Shown here piece by piece: positions 54,556 to 61,936 of a stretch of DNA of 61,936 bases. A model generated the notes under the pieces. It was not told the origin of the DNA. It did no database searches and saw only the letters and a list, made by a program, of their open reading frames with translations. The stretch covers positions 1-61,936 of the forward strand of contig JAEWTV010000071.1 in NCBI GenBank assembly GCA_023397675.1, written 5' to 3'. Positions within the stretch are counted from its first letter, which is position 1. Each line of letters starts with the position of its first letter. The position numbers and the translations under genes were made by a program. The DNA comes from Bacillota bacterium (GTDB lineage: Bacteria; Bacillota; Clostridia; Acetivibrionales; JANLFN01).

Positions 54556-55650
54556 ATGAAAAAGTATAAGAACATTATTGTTTACGCTGTTATTGCATTA
54601 CTTTGCATAGCTGCATTTGCAGGTTACTTCATTACAAGAAAGTCATCAGATTCTACTGTGGCAGCGTCATCTACTGCGAGTACCACTGCAACTGCAGGAA
54701 AGACTGAAGCACAAAAACAGGAGCATATTAAAGCGGTTATGGAAAAATCGGTTGCCGTTCCAAGTCCTAATCCTGTTGTCGGAATAGGCAGGGGAACGGA
54801 TCATGCCAAAGTGACCAGAGATGCCATTGAAAATGCAGGAGGTCTTAAGGATATAGTTAAAAAGGGTGATGTGGTTCTTATAAAGCCAAACCTTTGTACC
54901 AATGCGATGCCCGACACGCCTACAACTACCGATTACCGTGTAACTGCCGAAGTTGTAAAAATAGTTAAGGAATTGGGAGCTTCACGTGTAATAATTGCTG
55001 AAGGCGGCTTCCAGGGAAACGTTTTTGATGAAACCGGCATGTCACAAAATAAATATAACACAATACAAGGTGTAGAATTCTTTGATTTCAACTCATGCAA
55101 GGAAAAGGATTGTTACCAGCTCAAGACAAAAGACAGTTTGCTTGGCAAGGAACTCTATATACCCAAAATCTATATGGATGCCGATGTAGTAATTACAGTT
55201 CCGAAGCTTAAGACACACTTTATCCCTGAGGCAGTTGTAACACTTAGTTTGAAAAATTCTTTCGGAGTACCACCCGCACCGCTTTATGGCGGATTAGGAG
55301 ATAAAATAGGTCTACATGACCTTGGAATGGTTGAAAGCATAATGGAACTCAATAAAATAAGAAAGCCTGATTTCAGTGTAATAGATGGTATTATAGGAGG
55401 TCAGGGCGAAGGCCCTGTTAACAACACTTCCGTAAATTCCAATATAGTTCTGGCAGGTAAGGATATTGTTGCAGTTGATACAGTTGCCTTGAATTTTATG
55501 GGATTTCAGTTGGACCAGGTGTGGCATGTTAAAAAAGCAGTAGATTTGAATCTTGGTATAGGTGATATAAACAAGATAACTGTTAAAGGTGCAGACCTTA
55601 AATCAATTATAATGAATTTTGAAAGTTCATTTAAACCAATTAATAATTGA
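54556..55650 (+). CDS. Membrane-anchored DUF362 protein
   Basis: A 364-residue protein with an N-terminal helix (about 7-27), a Ser/Thr/Ala-rich linker and a DUF362 domain (about 65-355): GDVVLIKPNLCTN, TTTDYRVTAEVVKIVKELGA, VVITVPKLKTHF, IIGGQGEGPVN, and VAVDTVALNFMGF. Uncharacterised family, often fused to or near ferredoxin domains. This copy has no Fe-S motif and the anchor places the domain outside the membrane. ATG follows GGGAGG. Flanked by two permeases. Confidence 0.85.
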   Translation: MKKYKNIIVYAVIALLCIAAFAGYFITRKSSDSTVAASSTASTTATAGKTEAQKQEHIKAVMEKSVAVPSPNPVVGIGRGTDHAKVTRDAIENAGGLKDIVKKGDVVLIKPNLCTNAMPDTPTTTDYRVTAEVVKIVKELGASRVIIAEGGFQGNVFDETGMSQNKYNTIQGVEFFDFNSCKEKDCYQLKTKDSLLGKELYIPKIYMDADVVITVPKLKTHFIPEAVVTLSLKNSFGVPPAPLYGGLGDKIGLHDLGMVESIMELNKIRKPDFSVIDGIIGGQGEGPVNNTSVNSNIVLAGKDIVAVDTVALNFMGFQLDQVWHVKKAVDLNLGIGDINKITVKGADLKSIIMNFESSFKPINN

Positions 55651-55683
55651 TGAATTATAAAAATAACGGTTGGGACAAGGCAT

Positions 55684-56571
55684 ATGAATCTTAAATTTGA
55701 ATTATACACCCTGTATGATCTTATAATAGTACAGTTTAGGCAGATATTCCCTTACTGGATAGCCGGGACAATTGTTGGTTCGATACTCTCGGTATATGCA
55801 GCAGATGGGATCAGCAGGTTCATGTTAAGGATTAAAAAAGACCGGTATAGTGTTCTTGCTGCTTGTGCTGCTGCAATTCTTGGAGTTGCTTCTCCGGTAT
55901 GTATGTACGGTACTATACCGCTTATAGCTGTACTTGGGAGGAAGGGTGTACCCCAATACATACTTGCGACTTTTATGATAAGTTCCATAATGCTTAATCC
56001 CAACTTGTTTCTGTTAACCTTTGCCCTTGGCACAGATGTTGCTCTGATAAGGTTGTTTTCAAGTATTGCAGCAGGTTTGACTGCAGGTATTCTTGTTAAA
56101 AAGTTTTATAATACAAGACAGCTTTTTAATTTTAGTGCTTTTGAAAACACCGGGAGCACTAAACCAAAAAAAACTTTTATAAAAGATTTAAATAAGTCGA
56201 TAACAATAACGGCACCGTATTTCCTGGTTGGAATATTGATTACTGCCTTATTTGACAGGTATTTTCCTAATGAATGGATTTATAACCTGTTTGGAAGCAA
56301 CAGGGGGTTCGGCGTTCTTCTGGCTGCTTCGCTGGGAGTTCCCGTTTATGTTTGCGGAGGAGGAACAATTCCTCTTATACGTGTATGGCTTTCAAATGGG
56401 ATGAGTATGGGCTCGGCTACAGCATTCATGCTTACTGGACCTGCAACAAAGCTTACAAATTTAAGTGCAGTCAAAATTGTTCTGGGGAAAAGAAGTTTTA
56501 TAATATACATTGTATATAGCATAAGTTTTGCAATTATTACAGGTTTTTTGACCGATCTGATTTATCGTTAA
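55684..56571 (+). CDS. ArsP/YraQ (DUF318) family permease
   Basis: A 295-residue permease with about eight helices in two homologous halves: SPVCMYGTIPLIAVLGRKGV and GVPVYVCGGGTIPLIRVWLS, followed by SMGSATAFMLTGPATKLTNL. These fit PF03773, whose studied members export trivalent methylarsenicals or are of unknown substrate. Cysteines are kept at both half-sites. It is embedded between the two DUF362 genes (33 nt and 13 nt gaps). Confidence 0.82.
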   Translation: MNLKFELYTLYDLIIVQFRQIFPYWIAGTIVGSILSVYAADGISRFMLRIKKDRYSVLAACAAAILGVASPVCMYGTIPLIAVLGRKGVPQYILATFMISSIMLNPNLFLLTFALGTDVALIRLFSSIAAGLTAGILVKKFYNTRQLFNFSAFENTGSTKPKKTFIKDLNKSITITAPYFLVGILITALFDRYFPNEWIYNLFGSNRGFGVLLAASLGVPVYVCGGGTIPLIRVWLSNGMSMGSATAFMLTGPATKLTNLSAVKIVLGKRSFIIYIVYSISFAIITGFLTDLIYR

Positions 56572-56584
56572 TGGGGGAATGACC

Positions 56585-57739
56585 ATGAATAAGGTATCAA
56601 TAGAAAAATGTAAGGGTTATGAGGTAGCTCAGGTTAAGAATGCAATAAAAAAATGCCTGGAGCCTTTAGGCGGCTTATCAAGCTTTATTAATCCGGGAGA
56701 CAGTGTTCTGCTTAAGGTAAACCTTTTAATGAAAAGGAAACCTGAACGGGTTACTACAACTCATCCATCTATGGCTCAAGCCATTGCGGAGCTTGTAATA
56801 GAAGCAGGCGGAAGGCCAATGATTGGAGACAGCCCCGGAGGTTATAATTTTTATAACAAAAAGGTATTGGAAAGTATATATGATGTATGTGGAATGAAGG
56901 AGGCTGCCGAAAAAAGCGGAGCTGTTCTGAATTATAATACAGATATGCTGGATATATCTAACCCTGACGGGAAGATAATAAAGAGTATAAAAACAATAAG
57001 ACCTGTAATTGAAGCCGATAAGATTATAAATATCCCCAAAATTAAGACTCATATGATGACAGTTTACAGCGGTGCAGTAAAGAATCTTTTCGGAATAATA
57101 CCAGGAAGTTATAAAATGGATTATCATCTTCGCTTTGATGACATAAAAGAGTTTTCAAATGCACTTGTAGATATTTGTGAATTTGCAAAACCTACACTTA
57201 CTATTATGGATGCAATAATAGGAATGGAAGGGATGGGACCAACTGCAGGCGATCCTAGGGAAATCGGGCTGGTGCTTGCAAGTCCAAGTCCGTATGATCT
57301 GGATGTGGTTGCTTCAAGGGTTATAGGTTTTGAAGCAAATCAAGTACCTACAATACAAAGATGTGTTGAAAGAGGCTTGTGTACAGGCAAAGTTGAAGAT
57401 ATAGAAGTGATAGGAAATAAGATAGAGGATGTACAGGTTCTTGATTACAAGCGTTCAACCCTGAAAGTCGGCCTGACTTTCTATAATGGTGTACTTCCCA
57501 AGTTTATAACTGCATGGATAAACAGGATTATTAAGCCGAGACCGAAGTTTAATTATGATATATGTAAAAAGTGCGGTGTGTGTGCGAAAAGCTGCCCGCC
57601 GGGAGCTATAACCATGAAGGGTGGAAAACCAAAGGTTGACCTCAGCAAATGCATAAGGTGTTTTTGTTGTCACGAACTTTGTAATGATGAAGCAATAAAA
57701 ATAAAACGGCCATGGTATGTGAAAATTTTCCTGAGGTAA
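56585..57739 (+). CDS. DUF362 protein with C-terminal 2x[4Fe-4S] ferredoxin domain
   Basis: A 384-residue cytoplasmic protein. The DUF362 domain (about 1-300) shows VLLKVNLLMKRKPE, ITTHPS-like TTTHPSMAQAIAELV, IGDSPGG, KIINIPKIKTH, and GMGPTAGDPREIG. The C-terminus has two cluster motifs: CKKCGVCAKSCP and CIRCFCCHELC, giving a bacterial-type ferredoxin. ATG 56585 lies 7 nt after GGGGG; the in-frame ATG at 56579 is too close. It is the last gene of the operon and suggests that the permease-DUF362 module uses electrons. Confidence 0.88.
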   Translation: MNKVSIEKCKGYEVAQVKNAIKKCLEPLGGLSSFINPGDSVLLKVNLLMKRKPERVTTTHPSMAQAIAELVIEAGGRPMIGDSPGGYNFYNKKVLESIYDVCGMKEAAEKSGAVLNYNTDMLDISNPDGKIIKSIKTIRPVIEADKIINIPKIKTHMMTVYSGAVKNLFGIIPGSYKMDYHLRFDDIKEFSNALVDICEFAKPTLTIMDAIIGMEGMGPTAGDPREIGLVLASPSPYDLDVVASRVIGFEANQVPTIQRCVERGLCTGKVEDIEVIGNKIEDVQVLDYKRSTLKVGLTFYNGVLPKFITAWINRIIKPRPKFNYDICKKCGVCAKSCPPGAITMKGGKPKVDLSKCIRCFCCHELCNDEAIKIKRPWYVKIFLR

Positions 57740-57757
57740 TTATTATAACATGTCTTT

Positions 57758-57795
57758 GGATAAAAGGGCGGGGCTGTAATTCCTGCCTTTTATCC
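57758..57795. terminator. Terminator-like hairpin between convergent genes
   Basis: GGATAAAAGG / CCTTTTATCC 10-bp stem with an 18-nt loop. The T tract is weak on both strands (TTAATTATTTATT on +). Confidence 0.5.
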
Positions 57796-57820
57796 TTAAT
57801 TATTTATTAGAATTGAAATA

Positions 57821-58195
57821 TTATTTTGATACAAGCCATTCCTTAGCCTTTTCATAATCTTTAAAAAATTCAAAAACAAAATTTACATCTGATTTTTTGA
57901 TACAGTTCTTGATATTGTTTTTACTTTGACGATCAAGTCCTATAAAAGCAACCTTCTTAATAGAAGCCTCTATCTCACAGAGTTTATCAATAATTAAAAT
58001 TGCTATATCATACGGAACATCAGTATCATATAGGTGTACAGCAACAAAAGAGGGGGAAGATGGACGCTTTAGTATTTTAATGTCTTCCTCGATTTTGCTT
58101 TTCAGGGTTTCATAATTAGTCCCAAGATCATCGTAATTACCTGCCCATATCTGACCATTATTATAGTATAAAGAAAAGGATTCTCTAATTTTCAT
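57821..58195 (-). CDS. Conserved small protein of unknown function (STAS-like size)
   Basis: A 124-residue cytoplasmic protein with alternating strands and helices (SFVAVHLYDTDVPYDIAILI, IKKVAFIGLDRQSK, NFVFEFFKDYEKAKEWL). The closing DYEKAKEWL helix and the strand order resemble SpoIIAA/STAS-like folds, but no motif secures this. ATG 58195 follows GAGG on the minus strand. 32 nt after the YbjQ-like gene, so they are probably one transcript. Confidence 0.6.
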   Translation of the reverse strand: MKIRESFSLYYNNGQIWAGNYDDLGTNYETLKSKIEEDIKILKRPSSPSFVAVHLYDTDVPYDIAILIIDKLCEIEASIKKVAFIGLDRQSKNNIKNCIKKSDVNFVFEFFKDYEKAKEWLVSK

Positions 58196-58227
58196 ATTAA
58201 GCCTCAATTAAAAAACAAAAATTTATT

Positions 58228-58905
58228 TTATCTGTTTCTTCTTATAAGTACTGCAGTACCGTTAGCAACTGCGCCAATCATATTATTTTGAAATGTTATG
58301 TAGTCTAAATGAACTGAAATAACAGCATTAGCACCTGCCATAACAGCTTTTTGCTTCATTTTAAGCAAAGCAGCTTCGTGAGCGGTTGACATTTTGTTTG
58401 AAAATTTATCGCTCTGACTTCCGAAGAAATCTGAAGGACCTGCTGAGAATTCACTTAAGAAACCGGTACCAATTATTGTTTCACCTGTTACTATACCTTT
58501 GTATTCAAGAATATGAAAACCGTTGAAGTCGGATGATGTAGTCACCATGCAGGCTTCTACACTTCCTTTGAAAATGCCTGCCTGTCTTAATTTTTCTTCC
58601 TCTTCCTTTAGTCTTTGAAGCTGTTTCTGTTCTTCAATAGTTCTATAGCTATCACAATCGAGTAAAAGCTTATCAAGGTATTCTTTAACGGTTTCATCGC
58701 ACTCATTTTTTGTAATGATCTCGTTAAAATAATCCTTTGAAATACTATAGCTGTTAATATCATCGGTTTTAGAATATCTAATTAGAGAGTCCTTATGCTC
58801 TTTGCAGGCTATACAAATTCTGAAATCAGTAAGATTATTTGATAAAGGGAAATCCTCTAGGAAACTTGTTTGTTTTTTTCCGCATGCAGAACATGTAATA
58901 GCCAT
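58228..58905 (-). CDS. Zinc-ribbon plus YbjQ (UPF0145) domain protein
   Basis: A 225-residue cytoplasmic protein with three parts: an N-terminal zinc ribbon with CSAC and CIAC knuckles (about 5-36), a helical Glu/Lys-rich linker (about 60-112), and a C-terminal YbjQ/heavy-metal-binding-like domain (about 120-225: GIVTGETIIGTGF, HEAALLKMKQKAVMAGANAVISVHLDY). YbjQ domains form pentamers in structural studies; function unknown. It starts a two-gene minus-strand unit. Confidence 0.82.
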   Translation of the reverse strand: MAITCSACGKKQTSFLEDFPLSNNLTDFRICIACKEHKDSLIRYSKTDDINSYSISKDYFNEIITKNECDETVKEYLDKLLLDCDSYRTIEEQKQLQRLKEEEEKLRQAGIFKGSVEACMVTTSSDFNGFHILEYKGIVTGETIIGTGFLSEFSAGPSDFFGSQSDKFSNKMSTAHEAALLKMKQKAVMAGANAVISVHLDYITFQNNMIGAVANGTAVLIRRNR

Positions 58906-58993
58906 AGCTTAACCCCCACAACACTAGATATTAGGAAATAATTATAGATAATTATACCATAAATCAATAAAAAACAAATGCTTTAACGCCGAT

Positions 58994-59716
58994 TCAATAA
59001 CCTTTCTTCTTAGATATCTTGATAAATATAGATATCAGAAAAAAGGAATAGAGTAATATTATCACAAAAAGGGCCAGAACACTTGCGGTCCCTGGTGAGT
59101 TAACCATACTGTATTTAGATGTTGAGCCCATTTGGTCCAAGGAATAAAAAACCGGAGGAAGTAAATATAACGGGTACTTTATAAATGGTAGAATCTCTGT
59201 CAGCTTTCCCTGAATCAAAGATAAGATTATTACCATATAAAGCAACAATAAAGAAAGCCTTCTGTCGTGAATAAATCTGGAATTAAACATTAATGCAATA
59301 GCTATTCCAAGCAGGGCCAAAAGTGAATGGCTGACGGAAGCAAGAAATATATCATTGGTATTAACCTCACGGTCAAATGTATTTACAAGTATAGGATAAA
59401 TTATTGCTATGCAGCTAAGAAGCAAAGTAAAAAGCCAGATAAATGCAATTTTACATAAATAAAAAACTGTGTGGCTGCGGCAATGAAGAATTGTAATTTG
59501 CTGTTGTACGTTGTCTTCGTTATCAATCAAACCTGATGTAAGCCATGCTGCTAACATATAAATAACTGCTGATGATATAACGTAACTATAAGTAACATCA
59601 TTGGGCCTTATTGCATAAATACCTAACAGAAAGCAGCCGAATAGCAATACAGGAACGATATATTTGTAAGACCTTATATAATCACGAAAAATATATGACA
59701 TCAAAGGCTTAACCAT
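58994..59716 (-). CDS. ABC-2-like transporter permease
   Basis: A 240-residue polytopic protein with six hydrophobic segments and no catalytic motif. The ATG at 59716 is preceded by GGAGGTGG on the minus strand; the longer in-frame start lies before that site. It overlaps the end of the ATPase gene by 8 nt, so translation is coupled and it is the membrane subunit of that transporter. Substrate unknown. Confidence 0.8.
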   Translation of the reverse strand: MVKPLMSYIFRDYIRSYKYIVPVLLFGCFLLGIYAIRPNDVTYSYVISSAVIYMLAAWLTSGLIDNEDNVQQQITILHCRSHTVFYLCKIAFIWLFTLLLSCIAIIYPILVNTFDREVNTNDIFLASVSHSLLALLGIAIALMFNSRFIHDRRLSLLLLYMVIILSLIQGKLTEILPFIKYPLYLLPPVFYSLDQMGSTSKYSMVNSPGTASVLALFVIILLYSFFLISIFIKISKKKGY

Positions 59717-60575
59717 GTTGTCCACCTCCTGCATCCAGACTTATACATTCTTTAACTTCGGTAATGCTGCAGCCTTTTTTTAAAAGCATAAGTAAAACAA
59801 TGTCACAGAATTCTTTTTTTACTAAAAGTGAATATGTCATACCTATTTGATTTATTGATTTTACACCTTCAGAATTTTTAACAGTTTCAATCATAAATTC
59901 AGGCTGAGCTGTAAAAGCAACCTGCATAAGCGTTTCAGATATCAGAAGGGGAGATGGTTGAGGTATTGTTCTACCATTTATAATTGTTATGAAACAGTCG
60001 CCAAGCTTCTTTGCAAGGTGTGTTTCATGGCATGCAAGAACTATTGATAACCCATTCTTTTTGTAATCAAGCATCATATCAATGAATTTGTCCTGGGATT
60101 CCAAGTCCTGGCCGGATAAAGGTTCGTCAAGAAGCAGAAGCTCAGGTTCACTTATTACTGCCTGCATAACAGCAACCTTCTGGATTGTTCCTTTTGAAAG
60201 ATACTTAATCCTGATATCTTTCATTGAAGTAATATTAAATGTTTCAAATAGTTCTTTTGAACGTCTTTCTATATAGTCCTTTGAAAAGCCCTGTATTTTA
60301 CCCATGTATAAAAGATATTCAACAGGTGTAAAATTCAGTTTGGGAAAATGTTCAGGCACATAAGCAATTCTTTGGGTTCCTTTAAGTACAGTTCTCTCAC
60401 CGGCTGAAAGAGATCCGAGCCCGGATATCATTCTAAGCAGTGTACTTTTTCCTGTACCGTTGGGACCTGTGAGTACGAGCGTTTCGGCTTGGTTTACGGA
60501 TAAATTTATATTATCAAGTACAAGCTTCTTACCATAATATTTAGAAGCGTTTTTTAAAGTAATAATTTCTTTCAT
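59709..60575 (-). CDS. ABC transporter ATP-binding protein
   Basis: A 288-residue ATPase: Walker A GPNGTGKST, signature-region LSKGTIQKVAVMQA, Walker B LLLLDEPLSGQD, switch His in ACHETH. The signature is LSKGT rather than LSGGQ, as in some ABC-2 drug or lantibiotic-immunity transporters. A C-terminal domain of about 80 residues follows the ATPase core. It pairs with the overlapping permease gene. AAGGATAA lies before the ATG at 60575. Confidence 0.9.
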   Translation of the reverse strand: MKEIITLKNASKYYGKKLVLDNINLSVNQAETLVLTGPNGTGKSTLLRMISGLGSLSAGERTVLKGTQRIAYVPEHFPKLNFTPVEYLLYMGKIQGFSKDYIERRSKELFETFNITSMKDIRIKYLSKGTIQKVAVMQAVISEPELLLLDEPLSGQDLESQDKFIDMMLDYKKNGLSIVLACHETHLAKKLGDCFITIINGRTIPQPSPLLISETLMQVAFTAQPEFMIETVKNSEGVKSINQIGMTYSLLVKKEFCDIVLLMLLKKGCSITEVKECISLDAGGGQHG

Positions 60576-60649
60576 TATTAGTTATCCTTATTAAATGGAG
60601 TTAAACGAATTTTATCATTTATTGTTTTACCATTCAATAGTATTACATT

Positions 60650-60738
60650 AAAGGAGCATATTGGAATAGTAAGCCCCTGTCTGAGCTCATACTATGATTT
60701 TATTAATTCAAATATAAAATCCGATGCTCCTTTTTCCT
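60650..60738 (+). ncRNA. Candidate structured RNA (three-helix junction with terminator-like tail)
   Basis: A 10-bp outer stem (AAAGGAGCAT 60650-60659 with 60724-60733) encloses two adjacent hairpins: ATAGTA-AGC with GCT-CA-TACTAT (60666-60695) and GATTTTAT with ATAAAATC (60696-60721). The closing stem is followed by a T-rich run (TTTTTCCTTT). No coding region overlaps. No convincing promoter was found. It may be a small RNA, a leader element, or a terminator for reading toward the rRNA operon. Confidence 0.5.
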
Positions 60739-61024
60739 TTATTATAGGAAGGAACATCGTTATTTTCTTGACTTTAATAGCCGGGATTGGTTCAGTATTA
60801 TGTTTTTTACTTGCCCATTTAGCATATCGTACGATTTTGGAGTATAACGAAGCATATTGTAATTATCAATTGGTAACTTAAACTCACACCATAATATGCT
60901 ACTTTTACTAATTTGCAAACACCATATGTATGATGCTATATTATTAAAGCTGTCGCTGCTGACCGCAACGAAACACACGAAGTACCAAGTGAGTTTTTGG
61001 CAGAAAGTGTTAACGTAAAAAGTG

Positions 61025-61054
61025 TTGACAAAAGCAGCGAAGGCATGGTAAGAT
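61025..61054 (+). promoter_or_regulatory. Putative rRNA promoter
   Basis: TTGACA (61025-61030), 18-nt spacer, TAAGAT (61049-61054), about 400 nt upstream of 16S rRNA. A promoter nearer to the gene may exist but I could not define one. Confidence 0.45.
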
Positions 61055-61098
61055 AACATTCCGCTGACGAAGCGGAGCAAAATTAAATAAGATTGGAA

Positions 61099-61368
61099 TT
61101 AGCGAGTAGTGCAAGGCGCAAGCCGAAGTGAGGAGCAGAGTTTATTAAAATAAATGAGCACCGCAGCGAGGTTTGCAACACAGCAATACGAAGGTAATTA
61201 CAATTTTAAACGGACATTGAAAATTAAATAGGGTAGACAATAAGGAACTCGTAAGAAAGTTGCCATAAGCATCGAATTACTTCGTTGCACGGCGGACTCG
61301 AAGTGCTCACATATAACAATATGCTCCGCGCTTCTCGCCTTGTGCGCCTAGTACTTCTCGCTTCTAAC
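61099..61368. repeat. Pair of diverged inverted repeats in the rRNA leader
   Basis: The segment 61099-61194 (TTAGCGAGTAGTGCAAGGCG onward) resembles the reverse complement of 61273-61368 (TTAGAAGCGAGAAGTACTAG onward): both run through AGGCGCA, GGAGCA, ATGAGCAC / GTGAGCAC, TGCAAC and AATACG / AATTCG in the same order. Each ~95-nt unit has its own partial hairpins. They could pair into a long stem, or be two copies of a dispersed intergenic repeat. Confidence 0.55.
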
Positions 61369-61457
61369 AACTTTCACAATTTTAATTGAGTAAACTTGTA
61401 ATAATACTACAAGCCAGAGTAAGTAATTAAGAGCCAAAAGGCTTTCTAATACAAATT

Positions 61458-61936
<479 letters not shown>

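Larger units (their letters stand above)
60739..61457. other. Gene-poor rRNA operon leader region
   Basis: About 720 nt without a supported protein gene. A 106-codon minus-strand frame (60760-61080) exists but lacks a ribosome site and a family. The region contains a promoter-like pair at 61025-61054 and two inverted repeat copies at 61099-61194 and 61273-61368. Confidence 0.6.

Noticed and set aside
60760..61080. 106-codon minus-strand frame in the rRNA leader
   Set aside because: No ribosome site, no family resemblance, Cys/Phe/Ser-rich composition typical of chance translation, and it lies in a region with repeats next to the rRNA operon.

Overview
The window looks like chromosomal DNA from a mesophilic, anaerobic, spore-forming, cellulolytic clostridium of the Ruminiclostridium group (Clostridium cellulolyticum, papyrosolvens, termitidis and relatives). 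The grounds are the partial 16S rRNA gene at the right end, an AT-rich base composition with strong AGGAGG-type ribosome sites, SLH-anchored surface proteins, an iron-only-hydrogenase-associated regulator, a dockerin-like calcium motif in a secreted glycosidase-like protein, and a cyclic beta-1,2-glucan-synthase-like giant protein. This placement is inferred from reading the sequence, not from a database search.

Layout. (1) 1-9.9 kb: division and cell wall (dcw) cluster, all on +: FtsL-like, SpoVD/FtsI-type PBP, MurE, MurF, MraY, FtsW/SpoVE, MurG, then a MurA gene cut off after about 120 codons. murD, murC, ftsQ, ftsA and ftsZ are not here. (2) 10.3-16.4 kb: MacAB/YknXYZ-like exporter operon (adaptor with a large Asn/Gln/Gly-rich insertion, ATPase, FtsX-type permease) with an SLH surface protein. 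(3) 16.6-24.9 kb: signalling and adhesion locus: a dual-kinase hybrid sensor, a response regulator with a SARP-type output domain, and a 1274-residue SLH-anchored adhesin. Matching heptamer direct repeats (GTTAAGT, 11-nt period, 9 nt before a -10 box) precede both the sensor gene and the adhesin gene. This is the most coherent candidate regulatory system in the window. (4) 24.9-27.4 kb: CheY-like regulator divergent from an MshEN-domain protein and PilM. (5) 27.5-35.2 kb: small mixed operons, including a hydrogenase-system regulator, an ECF S component behind a leader with mutually exclusive terminator and antiterminator helices, a DUF3796/XRE pair behind a long palindrome, a cysteine-desulfurase-like enzyme, a cyclase-family hydrolase, a GH5-fold protein lacking both catalytic glutamates, a YgjP-like metalloprotease and an acyltransferase. 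(6) 35.3-53 kb: cell envelope and carbohydrate proteins: stalk-domain protein, 2919-residue glucan synthase, DUF554 protein, two tandem SLH-trypsin proteases, secreted TIM-barrel glycosidase-like protein, phosphodiester glycosidase. (7) 53.2-57.7 kb: MmcQ/YjbR protein, then a four-gene operon alternating two ArsP/YraQ-type permeases with two DUF362 proteins, the last carrying a 2x[4Fe-4S] ferredoxin domain. (8) 57.8-60.6 kb: two small conserved proteins and a two-gene ABC transporter on -. (9) 60.6-61.9 kb: a gene-poor rRNA leader with a candidate structured RNA and a pair of inverted repeats, then the start of 16S rRNA with an extra ~120 nt in helix 6.

Many start codons given here were moved downstream from the longest possible ORF because a good ribosome binding site sits in front of the internal start. 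Promoters, terminators and RNA structures were found by eye. Functions without a named family motif are stated as unknown.
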